The position numbers and the translations under genes were made by a program. Positions 53,489 through 64,000 of a stretch of DNA of 64,000 bases are shown here, in pieces (positions within the stretch are counted from its first letter, which is position 1; every line of letters starts with the position of its first letter). This stretch comes from Podospora bellae-mahoneyi (lineage: Eukaryota > Ascomycota > Sordariomycetes > Sordariales > Podosporaceae): NCBI RefSeq assembly GCF_035222275.1, contig NC_085885.1:558001-622000 (forward strand). The letters run 5' to 3'. The notes under the pieces are model-generated. The model made no database searches. It saw only the letters and a list, made by a program, of their open reading frames with translations, and was not told the DNA's origin.

Positions 53489-54558
53489 TTACAAAGCAGC
53501 CCCAATTACAACGGTGATCAACAAAGCCCCAGTCATAATCCACCAGTTGGCGGCATCTCGGCCAGCAGAATTCCCTCCATCACCACCACCTCCATTACCA
53601 CCTTCGTTTCCTTCTTCATTGTCATTTCCTCCATCACCGCCATCACCACCATCTCCACCATTACCGCCATCATTGCCGTCCTCGTCATCGACAACTTCCC
53701 TTTGCGAGGTGTTGACTCTCATGCACAGGAGTCTCTTCGGGGCATCAGTGGGAAAGCCGCCGTTGAGAGATCTTACCAACTGCACCGGTGCGTTGACAAG
53801 CATCATGTGGATGGCATTGTGATAGTTCCCGTATATGGTCTTGTTGTCGAGATCAGAGTACTCCTCGCTCTGCAGGGAGAAAAACATTGACCCGGATCTT
53901 GCCTTGCTGAGATCCACAAACATTCGACCAGGTAGCAGTCTTGAATCGGCCATGTACCCGAGAGATGAAGCACACTCTGGTGCATCTGTCCAGGTCCCAC
54001 CAGGGTTCTGGCAAGGTCCACCGTTGTTCAAGCCTGTGCTTCTGATGATGGAGTTGACACAGTCCGGGCCTAAAATCGGAACACAGGAAGTGTCATCCGT
54101 ATCTTTGTCAGTCCAGAGGTTGGTGATGTTGGCTGGCCAGCCACGGTCTGTCAGCAGGAACTGAACGGTGCAGAATGAATTATTTCCCAGTTCGGGAAGG
54201 GCTTCCGCAAGAGTGCTGTTTCGAGGAGCACCTCCCCATGTCAAGTCGTACGAGGTGCGGACGGTGAAGTCATCGGACCTGTTGTTGAATGGGTCGGTCA
54301 GGCTGTCACTTATGTTGACCCCTGTTACGAGCAACGCTTGTTAGTATACCACTTTAATGGAGACAACGTCGTAAACCTACGCCATGTCCATTCGAGATCA
54401 GCAAGCGGAATGACATCGGGGTACGGGTTGAAGGTGATGTTTCGAGTCGCGTTTGGGTTTTGGAGAGCCTGTTCTGCGATCTCAAGACGGGTTTGGGCAG
54501 ATGCAAGCGTCACGAGACTGGCGGCGGCTAGTGCCGTTGCTTTGGAGAAAGAATGCAT
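53489..54558 (-). CDS. Secreted glycoprotein with Gly/Asp repeat stalk, probably GPI-anchored
   Basis: Exons 54558-54381 and 54321-53489 (59-bp intron, GTAGGT, branch CTAAC, CAG) give 336 residues. The start MHSFSKATALAAASLVTLAS gives a clean signal peptide; an ATG 11 codons upstream would place charged residues before it. The mature protein has several N-glycosylation sequons (NATRNIT, NNRS, RNST, ANIT, DNKT, NTS) and paired cysteines (SFCTV, TSCVP, PDCV, GPCQ, PECA, LLCM). Residues of about 270-310 are an acidic Gly/Asp/Asn repeat (DGGNGGDGGDGGDGG). The C-terminus is hydrophobic (WWIMTGALLITVVIGAAL) after a small-residue stretch, as for a GPI signal. I do not recognise a catalytic family. 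Confidence 0.85.
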
Positions 54559-55747
54559 CTTCACTGCAGCGTCTCCTGATTTGAGGTGCATGTTGATAAG
54601 CTACCCTGGGATGGACCCAGCTGGATGGAGGGCTCTTTTATCCTCAACAGAGCCTCAGTCAAACTTCGACAAAGGCACACAGGGCTCTCAGTCGTCAGCC
54701 AAGTCGATATTCAGGCAGTGCGAGCGGCAATGCATCATTCGACCAAAGGTTTGACAAGCTTGTTACAAACAGAGTGGCAGGGTTCACCGTCTGTGGAGGT
54801 CACAGTTGAGGGAAAAGTGCAACCTTCTCTTTAGGGTCATTGCCTACTGTCGAATCATTCGGTTTGTGTTCTTCTTCTGATCGAGTAACACGGCGAATGT
54901 TGGTGTGGTTGAAAGTGAGCAGTGATGATGGCCTAGGAATCCTTCTGCTCGAAACGACGTCAGCCAAGCCAAGATTTTCAACGGCTTTGACCTTTATGTA
55001 TATTGCTGGGAATCAAAGCACCAACAGACAGTGCAGACCCAAACATTCTCAACCTCGAGCACTGCCGACCACCCAAGCTTGGCGGGCATCACTGAGACAG
55101 ACGTGAATGTTATGTCCGTTTGGGCCGTTGCGACGTTGTAGCTGTGTAACCGGGAAGCCAAGGTTTGAGATCCGAGTGGACGAATCAGCTAGGGAACCCA
55201 ACCCTGGATGTAAGACAAGAGGCGATGTCTATGACGGTGTGTTGCCGTATGTTTTTGCGGCGTGAGTATAGTGTTGCTGGTATCTCGGTGAGCCACGAGC
55301 AACGAACATATCGCATCGACGATTGAGGTTCATCAGCTGCCAAAAGGGGAGGTAGCCTCTCTGAATTCAGGTGCCTGTTCGCTAGCTTTACTCGGAGATT
55401 TTATATGCGTGAACGGGACGGGCGGGAAGGGTGCATAAGGCTGAGGGAGAAAGCTGGTGAAAATATGGGAGGGATAGGGGAGTTTGTGCTGATGGGTCGG
55501 GTTGAATGTTTCTGTGTTTGCTATGGAGTTATTCAGGCCAGCTCAGAGATACCTTACTTTCTTTCCACTTGAACTTATTTTCAACTCTCCCGCGATAGGT
55601 AAATGTTTAGGACAATAGTTCAATCTCATTTACACAACACTTCTTCCAGACCCGTCACGTTAAATTTAACCCCCCAATATTCAAAACAGTGACATTCCAA
55701 TCCCAACCCCCTACACCAACCCAAACATCTCCTCCCAATTCCCTCCT
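54559..55747. other. Intergenic stretch upstream of the secreted glycoprotein
   Basis: No gene is supported. It contains the promoter of the minus-strand glycoprotein gene and, near 55660-55747, the likely 3' end of the next minus-strand gene. Confidence 0.55.
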
Positions 55748-56185
55748 CTACCCCTCCGTAAAAACAATCACAGCCCCAACCTTCTGCACATTAGGAACAT
55801 TGATGCAGATCCCGCTGTTCCCCTCCCCAAGCTCAATCTGCTCAGAGCAGTCCTGCGTTACAAAAAGTCTCCACTTGAACGTGCGCGGGTCGTCTTCCGG
55901 GAAGAGAAACCGGACGGCGGCGTTGTCGGGGGGCGCCTCGTCCCAGAGGGAGTTGACGTTGACGCAGGCGGCGAGGGTGGTTTCCCCTCCGGAGAGTGAC
56001 TGCCCGTTGCCGTTGCCGCAGCCGTCGGGCCACCACTCGATCAGGTAGAGGGAGTTGGGGGGGATTTCGGTTGCTTGGCGGGTCGTGAGGGAGTGCCAGC
56101 TGGGGTTGGGGCTTGCTGGAGGGGGGAAGGAAGGGGTGGCGTGGGTGAGGGGGAGGAGGACGGGGAGGAGGGTGATGGGTTTCAT
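55748..56185 (-). CDS. Small secreted protein with four cysteines
   Basis: 145 residues in one exon. A signal peptide (MKPITLLPVLLPLTHATPSF) is followed by a Pro-rich segment with a TTRQ-type sequence that could be a propeptide site. The mature part has four cysteines (PDGCGNGNG, LAACVNVNS, TQDCSEQIE, SGICINVPN), enough for two disulfides, and is acidic. Small secreted proteins of this size are often called candidate effectors in fungi, but nothing here proves a role. No domain is recognised. Confidence 0.75.
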   Translation of the reverse strand: MKPITLLPVLLPLTHATPSFPPPASPNPSWHSLTTRQATEIPPNSLYLIEWWPDGCGNGNGQSLSGGETTLAACVNVNSLWDEAPPDNAAVRFLFPEDDPRTFKWRLFVTQDCSEQIELGEGNSGICINVPNVQKVGAVIVFTEG

Positions 56186-57949
56186 TTTTGTTGTTTGTTG
56201 AAGTTATGATGACTGTAGGTGAAGGGGATAGATGGTCTGGAGGGAGTATAATGACAAGGTCCGAATCTTTGATGAGGGAGAGAGGCGGTCGATAGTCTTA
56301 TAGTTCCGTTTCGGCCATCTCTCTTTGATTGTTGAGACCCAGAGTCTAGGTATCACACCAAGGCTTTCCGGCCATGATTTCCCTCCCTTCTCAATCACAA
56401 CTCCCAACCCGGTCACAAGCCTCGTCCGCAACTTTACAACATCTACAGTCAAATTTCCCGGTGATACTTCCCTCTACCTCGTCAATCAAACCTCTACATC
56501 AACAACTCACGTCACTCTCACCTTCTTCACCCCCTTCTTCACCCCCCTCCCACCTCCCCGCAAACAAAGATCTTGTGTCCTCCAAAAACAACCCACTGTA
56601 CCCCTGACAATGAACCCAAAGGAGCCTCCTCGAGTGCGGGGTTGAATCCTCCTACCGACGATTCCTCTATTTATTGCTGGGAAAATCAAGTTTTGATCGT
56701 CGTGGTATTCAAAGCTTTTACACCGCTGGCTGGTTCTAGTAAAGCGCCTGCATATCCGCCACGAGTGTCGAGAAGGGATTACAACAGAAGTAAGGCTGTA
56801 GCTGGACTGCGCCACTGAGGCAAAACAGCTTCCCGGAAAGAACGGCACTACGGCACGTTTGCCTGTTGGTTGACCGTCGCCGTTGCACCGGCGCATGGAG
56901 GCTCAACGGCTGTTGGTTCACTGTTGCAGAAAACTAATGCGTGGGCTGAATGACTACCAGAGTGCCCGAACCTGGAAAGATTCAGTTGGCAAACCTGCAG
57001 CGGTGAATCTTTCCGATGATCGATCGGAGAATTTGCTAGGCGAGTGTCAGTTAGGCGTAACCAGTCTTGTGGGTGGCAGGTTATGGGGAGGTGATAAGTC
57101 ATTGATTGACATCTGGGGGATTTGCTGAGCAGGAGGAGGATGGTTGTTGGGACCAATAGTAAGGAGTAAGTGTTGGGATCTACAGTGTTGATTTTTCAGC
57201 TGGTAAATCCGCCAGCCTAAGTTGAAGCCTTGGACAAACTTCTTCCCTTTGACTCTAAGTTGACCGTTCCTGCATCTGGTTATGCCTAGCATAGGGAATA
57301 TGGGCTGATATGTCGAAAAAAACCGGTTCAGCATGCCATCAGACTTGTTGTTAAGTCCCAACAAGCTCTATTGGTAAAGAGAACAACTCTTGGCTCTCGT
57401 ATACCAAGCCTTATACGCCGCAGCTTCAGCCGCCAACACCATATCTGCCTGCAGGATGGGCAAAAGAGGACGTGGACACACTGTAGCCTCGACGATTCAA
57501 GGGCCACTGACCTTGCATCACCGATCTGTAGATCCTCAAAAGTTGAGGATCAACAAGTTCATTCCCTAGAATGAACCCATACACTTGTGCGTCCTCCTCC
57601 ATTGAGCCACGATGTCTCAAGAACCGCCAATGTCTTCGTCCGAGACGGACATGTTAGGATACTCGAAGATACTTGTCGGTCACAACAATGACTGGCCAGG
57701 AACTTTGTGATGTCATCAGCATCAAAAGATTGGAGTTTTCGGCATCGAAATCCGCGTCACCCGAAGATGATAGTCGAGGAGAACATCAAAGTGTAAGAAG
57801 AGGAGATGGACAAAAGGAGAGAGCAGCTCGCCGTAAAGTTGGTATAAAGATCAAGAGATCTTCACTTTCACCAGGACCATTTCCATCTCCAGACCATCAC
57901 ACTTCCATCCATCTCAAGCCTTCTGAACATTCAGAGCCCCTATCCCATC
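56186..57949. other. Divergent promoter region of two secreted-protein genes
   Basis: About 1.8 kb between divergent starts. C/T-rich runs occur at 56505-56570. No gene is called. Confidence 0.55.
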
Positions 57950-59045
57950 ATGAAGAACGCCGTCCTTCTCTCCGCCGCCTTGGGCGTTGCCTCGGCACAG
58001 GTTATCAACTGGTGCAAAGACGAGGATTGCTCCGACTGCCCATCCTCAGTCATTTCGGGAGAGTCGCGTGGTAAGTTGTGCTTCTCATGTCCTTCCCTCT
58101 GAAGACCGGAAAGCTGACCTCCTGAATGCAGTCCCCGAATGTGTCATCTATGACACCGATGTCGTCTTTGGAGGTCAAGGCTTCAACGAAGGCTCAGGCG
58201 GCAACCTTCTCTACGAGGTCTTTGGCAACTATGTCGACGCTCCTTGTGGTGATGACGGCCCCGGCGCAATTCTCATCCGCTCTCCTGCCTCCCTAGCCAG
58301 CGTCGGCTGCGGCAATCTCAAGAAATGGCGCAATGATCCCGGCTGTGACCGCGCTCCCATTGAGATGGAGGAGACCTTCATGGTCCAGTACTGCTGCGGC
58401 TTCGACGAGTGCAACCCTCTCGGAATCCCCTATGACAAGAAGAGGAACATCATGATTGGCGGCCACACCCGGCGCGATTCTTCACTCCCCTTCGGGATCT
58501 CTGCTCGAAGCTCGGGTAACGGTGGGCTGTACTTGCAGTTCAAAAACGGCACCATCATCCCTCCCAAGGAGGTCGGATACCCCCCCGAATCCCTTGCTGC
58601 CCGGGCCAAGAAGATGAACCGCCGCTGCGAAGGGTATGAGCAAGACTCCTATACCCCGAGTGGACAGCCTTACTACAAGACTTTTGAGACGGAACTTGTT
58701 GGTAGCACCATCGCCCCCTCGAACGAAGACCGGACCATTGAGGTGAGGCATTCTCGCTCAGTTGAAGTCCGCACGACTTTCTCTGTGTCTGTCGGTGACC
58801 CGCTTGGAATTGTGTCGGCTTCGGTCGGGTTCGAATTCGCCACGACTGAGACGCAGGAGATCACTTACCCGCTGTTGGTTCCTGCTGGAGTGAGCGGGAC
58901 GGCTGGCTTCACGCCCGTGTACATTTGCACCAGCGGAACCTTGAGAGATTGTGATGGCAACACTACGAACGAGGAAGAGAGTTGCACGGCTTGGTTAAAT
59001 GACAACGGAGATATCCAGGGGGATTGGCAGGTTGTGGAGTCTTGA
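57950..59045 (+). CDS. Secreted cysteine-rich protein with a Ser/Thr-rich beta region
   Basis: Exons 57950-58070 and 58132-59045 (61-bp intron, GTAAGT, branch CTGAC, CAG) give 344 residues. The signal peptide is MKNAVLLSAALGVASA. The N-terminal part is cysteine-dense (NWCKDEDCSDCPSS, PECVIYD, DAPCGDD, VGCGNL, PGCDRA, QYCCGFDECNP). The C-terminal part alternates polar and hydrophobic residues (RSVEVRTTFSVSVGDP, IVSASVGFEFATTETQEITY) before VPAGVSGTAGFTPVYICTSG and a final two-cysteine turn. That pattern is what aerolysin-type beta proteins show around their insertion strands, but this is only a shape argument. Without a structure prediction I leave the function open. The first ATG of the exon-1 frame gives the signal peptide and is therefore chosen. 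Confidence 0.8.
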
Positions 59046-60059
59046 GCATAGATGGGAGAGAAGAATAGTTCCGAATGCAGAATCGTAAAGAGTTTGTAAA
59101 CCTTGTCCTTTGATGTTTGTGTATGTTGGAGAGAAGCTGGGCTTGGGTAATGAAGAGCATGTCAAAATCTTGGCAGGGACCAGCAACCATGTGACCCGTG
59201 CTGATGCTTGGTTTTGGACCCCGCTTGATCGACCCACTCCCAGCCTTGATGGTGGGGTTGATGAGAGCTTCGATGTTGATGATCCACACTTTTGACTTTG
59301 TGTTCGTCCACGTCAACTCTTGGTCAGCTGTTTCTCTACAAGCCCGGGAGAATTACAGACATTTCGATGACTGAGCGTTGTAAGTTGTGCTCACTGAAAC
59401 ATTCTAGAATTCCATAATAATTAACTCATACTCGGACCCCGTAACTCTCTTGATCGACGTTTGTGAAATGCCTCTCTTACTGGCTCTCCGGTGTCACAGC
59501 ATGATCGACAGCTTATACAACGATAGGAACAATAGGTTAAGGGGAATATGTATATGATGTGCGAGGGGCGCAGCGGCTCGGATCGCCCTGGCCACTCAAA
59601 TCGACACGCTCTCCGACAAGCTGCATGAGCTGTGCTTGTAGACCAAGCATGTTGCGGTGAAGCACGTTCCTCAACCTCGTTTCGTGCCACGAGGGGCCTT
59701 GAGATATATGTCGTGTGTTTTAACTGGCAAAATCTGGCGGTGAAACAATGTCTTCGCTGTAGTCGTTTGACATTGCCACACTTGCCGCCCCGTTGGTGCT
59801 CCCTCTTCGAGGCTTGAGCTACCACGCCGATTGTCGTTTGTGCAAAAGTTTCCGTCTGATTGTTCATTTCACCGCTGGGTAAACTATCTATCCTAGTTAC
59901 CAACGCAATCAGTTGGGTAGTTCAGCTGAGCTCAGCTGGACACATGCGGGGCGCCATATAATAGAAAAACTTCCGCTCTTTTCCTTCTGGGGACTTGCTA
60001 CACCACACTTCTCAAAACCCACTATCCCCTGGGTCGTAGACAAGAACGACAACACCATC
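59046..60059. other. Intergenic stretch
   Basis: Between two plus-strand genes. A minus-strand open frame at 59421-59903 (160 codons, Arg/Ser/Cys-rich) has no domain and is not called. Confidence 0.55.
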
Positions 60060-61604
60060 ATGTCTAACCCTTTAGGTTTTGGGAACCGAAAGTTCTCTAT
60101 CAATAGGAACACGGGCGTTCCTAGACCTGCCCGCCGTTTCTCCAATACCGAGCCTGGTATCAACGGTATGCAAACACCATTTGTCTTGCCCCCAAGTCTT
60201 GGCGACAGTTACTGATGCAGTCCGTAGAGGCCAGTTCCAAGGTCCACAGGCAGTTTCGTGCTGCTCATGAGGGCCATCTTCCTCATGCCGGTCTGGATGC
60301 CACCAGGGCTTCTACCGGTGTTGTTTGGTGTACCGAGCGAGCAGCCGAGCATGGCTTCCTCGATGAGCCTGACAAATGGGCAAACCTAGGCCGTATGTAA
60401 CCCCCTTGATGTTCTTCTTGAAGCGTCACTAATAAACCCAACAGAGGGTGCCCCTGAAGTGGAAGATGACATTGAAGGCTGCTTCCCCCGGCCCAAGACC
60501 ATTGACATCAGCCTAGGCAGCCGTGAATACGGCCCAACTGCCGGAATCAAGCCTCTCCGTGAAGCCGTAGCCAACCTCTACAACGCGATGCACCGCCAGG
60601 GCAAAACCAGCCAATACACCTGGGAGAACGTCGCCATCGTCCCCGGCGGCCGTGCTGGTCTCATTCGGATTGCCGCCGTTCTGAACAACGCCTACGTCGG
60701 CTTCTTCATCCCCGACTACACCGCCTACAACGAAATGCTCTCCCTCTTCAAGAACTTCGCCGCCATTCCCGTTCCCTTGTCCGAGGAAGACGGCTACCAC
60801 ATCCACCCCGACAAGATCGCCGAGGAGATCGCCCGCGGCACCTCCGTCATCATCACCTCCAACCCCCGCAATCCAACCGGCCTCGTCGTCGCCAACCCGG
60901 AGCTCGCCGAAATCCAAGACATTTGCCGTGAACGCGCCACCCTCGTCAGCGACGAGTTCTACTCTGGGTACAACTACACTTCCAACTGCGACGGAACCTC
61001 CATCTCCGCCGCCGAGAACGTAATCGACGTCGACGAAGACGACGTGCTCATCATCGACGGCCTGACCAAGCGGTTCCGCCTCCCAGGCTGGCGTGTCGCT
61101 TGGATCCTCGGCCCAAAGGAATTCATCAAAGCCATCGGCTCCTGCGGTTCCTACCTCGACGGCGGCACCAACGTCCCCTTCCAGGAGGCCGCCATCCCCA
61201 TGCTCGAGCCGTCTCTCGTCAAGAAGGAGATGCAGGCTCTTCAGCAACACTTCAAGGAGAAGCGTGACTATGTCGTCGAGCGCCTCCGCGGGATGGGATT
61301 TACTATCCGCCACGTGCCTGATTCCACGTTCTACATCTGGCTGAACCTCGAGGGGCTGCCCGGCCCGATCTCGGACGGGCTGAACTTTTTCCAGGCGTGT
61401 CTCGAGGAGAAGGTGATTGTTGTTCCGGGGATCTTCTTTGACTTGAACCCGGCGAGGAGGAGGGATTTGTTTGACAGCCCGTGTCATCATTTTGTGCGGT
61501 TTTCGTACGGGCCCAAGATGGACGTGCTGAAGATGGGGTGTGATGGGATCGAGAGGGTGGTGAACAAGTTTAAGAAGTTGGTTAGCCACCCCAACTATAA
61601 GTAA
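60060..61604 (+). CDS. Class I/II PLP-dependent aminotransferase
   Basis: Exons 60060-60165, 60228-60392 and 60445-61604 (introns 62 and 52 bp) give 476 residues. Intron 1 must use the TAG at 60227: the nearer CAG at 60220 would hit a stop 15 codons on. The fold-type I signatures are present: SREYGPTAGIKPLREAVANL, the NPRNPTG loop near residue 232, DEFYSGYNY near 260 and the PLP lysine at about 299 in IDGLTKRFRLPGWRVAW, then the C-terminal substrate arginine region HHFVRFSYG. The N-terminal 90 residues include HEGHLPHAGLDATRAS. Substrate cannot be told: relatives include aromatic, kynurenine and ACC-synthase-like enzymes. It is convergent with ALG2, 197 bp apart. It lacks an obvious targeting signal. 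Confidence 0.92.
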
Positions 61605-61801
61605 GGGTTTGCAGACGGGGGGGATGATGATGATACTGGGGAGAAGCAAAACAGGGAAGAGGTTAGGATAACAAAGCAAACTGGGCCTTTAGGTAGAACA
61701 CGGTCCTTAATTAGAGTCAAATAGACGGGTACTCTTTGTTGCCGCATATGGCCTGAAGTTGATACACATCTCCCCCTATCGTACATCCCTCCATTTATTA
61801 T

Positions 61802-63320
61802 TCACAACTTCACCGCTGGTGTCCTAACCAACCACAACCCAACCCCCACCCCTATCGCCCCCGTAATTCCCGCCATCACCACCAACACCAATCCCAAAGC
61901 CCCCGCCCCTTTTGCATCCGCCCCCTCCATCTCCTCGAACACACCCTCCAACTGCCTCGCCATTTCCGTCTCCGCAAAATTCTCCCTCACCCTTTTCTTC
62001 CCCTCCTCCCCCATCTCCCTCAGCTCCCCCTCCCCCATCCGCTCAACAACGCGCCCCATAACCTCCCTCCACAACTCGGGCTCCCCAGCCCTCAACCACC
62101 CTGTCCTCCCCTCAACAACAGTCTCCAACGGCCCCCCGCTATCCGCCGCCAAAACCGGCACCCCCCTCAGCATAGCCTCCAGCGGCACAATCCCAAAGTG
62201 CTCCTCCCTCGGCGTATAAACCAGCAACTTTGCACTCTTTAACAGAATCTCCTTCAGCGCATTCGGCACCGACAGCAGAAACAAGACATCCACATCCTCT
62301 ATGCTCGAGTTCAGCGCGCTGACCACCGTTTTGACAGTGGCAGACTTCAACCCCAGAGTCTCGCACAGGCTGACTAGATCAGCATGGTAAGAGACGTTCT
62401 CGTGTACCCTCGCGTCATAACCCCCGGCAATGACAAGCTTTGATTTCTGTCGGGCGGGAGCGGGGAGGAGGGCGAACGCTTGGATGGCAAGGGCGATGTT
62501 TTTCTTGCGTTCGAAGCGGTTGATACTCAAAATGATCGACTTCTCCGACTGCCCCCATTTAATCGGTTGGGTTTCTTCGTCGGGGGAGGAGGAGGAGGGG
62601 AGGGAGGTGTTGATGCAGGGGTAGACTATTTTAAGCTGATCGGCTGGATAACCCGGCCAAGTCTTCGCAACGACCGACTTTGTGAAATTCGAGTTGACCG
62701 CCGTCGAGGTCGCAAAGCCCATGGACCATTGCTCCAACGCATCAAACGGGATCCGATACAGTCTCTTGAACAGCGACGAGTTTCGGTTTTGGACGAGGAG
62801 CAAATCGGGGAAGTGGCAGTAGAAGAATATCGGTGTCTGTGGCCGCAAGAGGGAGAGGAGGGGTACGCAGGCGGAGAGCTGGTCGATGAAGAAGCCCGAA
62901 GGGTTTATCTTGGAGAGTTCCGAGGTGAAGAGAGTAATAGACAAGATGAGGTGGACCTGGCGGAGGATGGCGCAGAGGATGGAGAAGCGGCCGAGGATGG
63001 AAGGGGGGATGACGGTGTTGCCTCTTACGCGGACGTCGAGGGTTCCTGTTTACACATAACCGTTATTAGCATCATCTCAGTCCGGTAGATAGACGTAAGA
63101 GGAACGAACCATCCCTAGCCTCATCAAAACAATGCCCTGGATCGCAATGGCTAGTAAAAATCACCACCTTGCACCCTCTCTTCTGCAGCCCAACCGCCGC
63201 ATCGACAACCAACCTCTCGGCGCCGCCTATCCCGAGGTCTGGATGTAGAAAGACAATCGTTTTCTGCTTTTTCTCTCCCACTTTCCCATCCCTTGTTTCA
63301 TCTTTCGTTCCCTTCGCCAT
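61802..63320 (-). CDS. alg2: ALG2 mannosyltransferase of N-glycan precursor synthesis
   Basis: Exons 63320-63110 and 63045-61802 (64-bp intron, GTTCGT to CAG) give 484 residues. The GT-B (family GT4) N-terminus reads IVFLHPDLGIGGAERLVVDA, followed by CKVVIFTSHCDPGHCFDEAR and LDVRVRGNTVIP. Mid-protein FFYCHFPDLLL and SNFTKSVVAKTWPG are typical of ALG2. The nucleotide-sugar site has SINRFERKKNIALAIQAFAL and the EX7E motif EHFGIVPLEAMLRGVPVLA. A hydrophobic C-terminal segment (ALGLVLVVMAGITGAIGVGV) can anchor it. ALG2 adds the second and third mannoses (alpha-1,3 and alpha-1,6) to dolichol-PP-GlcNAc2Man on the cytosolic face of the ER. Length is close to that of yeast Alg2. Confidence 0.96.
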
Positions 63321-64000
63321 AGCCGCCTGCTAGTCTTGCCGTTGACAACTCTCTTTTGCGACAACAAAAGTTGCGACAAGGCTGTCTTAATGAACCAGCG
63401 AGTCCCGCTGACGTCGCACAGCCAGCCAACTTACCCAGGTCCTCCCGGCAGGCAAATTGCACTTCCTGAAAGAACAAGCGGGGGTGGGGGTTCAACGTTT
63501 ACCTAAGCTTTTCCTTCCTTGGCAAGGATCTTATCATTATCTCTGATAAGATGCAATAGATAATACCTCCCCCCTCCACAAGCCTCACCTTTTACCTTGT
63601 CGTTGTCAGTGTGACTGTCACATGCCACCATTTCTCACACCTGTTCGATCACGAGACTACCACTCTGTACGCATTTTCCAACCCCCAAAGTGGATATGGG
63701 CAAGGAAAGAGAGGGATCCAGAACACCTGCCTCAGATCTCACCGCTCCCTCCCGTTCCCGCTAGCTATGTCCCGACCCCCATTCCCGAATCCCCACTCCC
63801 GACGACCGAGAGCCTCTCTCTCTCCCGGCCGGGCAGCCGGCTTCCGAATGTCACGCAACTAAAAACCGCCTCTTCTACAAGCCAACATCGCCACTCAGGC
63901 ACCGTAAACCCATCCGGCTTCCTCTCCCGTCTCACCCAGCAGCCCAGCCCAGCCTAGCCCAGCCAGCCGGTTTGCCTGATTGGGGCCCAACCCGCCCTTC
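63321..64000. other. Intergenic stretch at the window end
   Basis: ALG2 promoter side. A CCCAGC-type repeat lies at 63939-63966 (CAGCCCAGCCCAGCC). Open frames at 63611-63957 are Pro/Ser/Arg-rich with no domain. No gene is called; one could begin beyond the edge. Confidence 0.5.

Noticed and set aside
60513-61679. 388-codon open frame antisense to the aminotransferase
   Set aside because: The Val/Gly/Asp-rich product is a shadow of GC-biased codons on the real strand; the sense strand carries all PLP-enzyme motifs.

Overview
This window looks like nuclear DNA of a filamentous ascomycete, probably a sordariomycete near Sordariales (Podospora/Neurospora side). Genes lie mostly alone on both strands. 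Introns are about 50-65 bp with GTANGT-like donors and CTAAC/CTGAC branch sites. Several families are typically fungal: a Neurospora-type HET-C protein, a CFEM-GPI protein, a CYS-3/MetR-like bZIP factor and a Cdc11/Nud1 SIN scaffold. The genus is an inference from gene content; no database was searched.

Layout. 1-9 kb: a BTB-domain protein (-) and two fungal proteins of unknown function (-), one ending in a possible ubiquitin-interacting motif. 9.9-15.3 kb: a PDK1/Pkh-type kinase and an SNF12/BAF60-type SWIB protein, both (+). 16.4-18.7 kb: the HET-C homologue (-). 20.2-31 kb: the (+) series of SCS7/FAH1 sphingolipid fatty-acid 2-hydroxylase, an RBM39/Rsd1-type splicing factor and a 1,957-residue Cdc11/Nud1-like leucine-rich scaffold. 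31.8-34.9 kb: a decayed VWA-domain gene and a CFEM protein, both (-). 34.9-39.5 kb: a gene-poor stretch with a 589-bp inverted-repeat element (MITE-like) and a (CA)22 microsatellite. 39.5-46.2 kb: ribonucleotide reductase large subunit (-) divergent from a TatD nuclease (+), then a Chl4/CENP-N kinetochore protein (-). 48-49.6 kb: the CYS-3/MetR-like bZIP regulator with a 732-bp intron. 50.3-59 kb: a small possibly mitochondrial protein, a tRNA-like remnant and three genes for secreted or surface proteins. 60-63.3 kb: a class I/II aminotransferase (+) convergent with ALG2 mannosyltransferase (-).

Themes. Much of the window is housekeeping: dNTP supply, splicing, chromatin remodelling, kinetochore and septation control, N-glycan and sphingolipid synthesis. 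Accessory character is concentrated at 31.7-39 kb and 50-59 kb (decayed gene, inverted-repeat element, tRNA remnant, secreted proteins). I found no CRISPR array, rRNA, intact retroelement, secondary-metabolite cluster or starship-type element. I did not find a clearly new multi-gene system. The best leads are the HET-C gene with its metal-site-like motif, the in-frame introns and tandem acceptor of the splicing factor, the two possible starts of the bZIP gene, the inverted-repeat element and an uncharacterised secreted protein at 58 kb.

Exon boundaries were set by eye from splice signals and reading-frame continuity. Most give uninterrupted family-like proteins, but none has transcript support.
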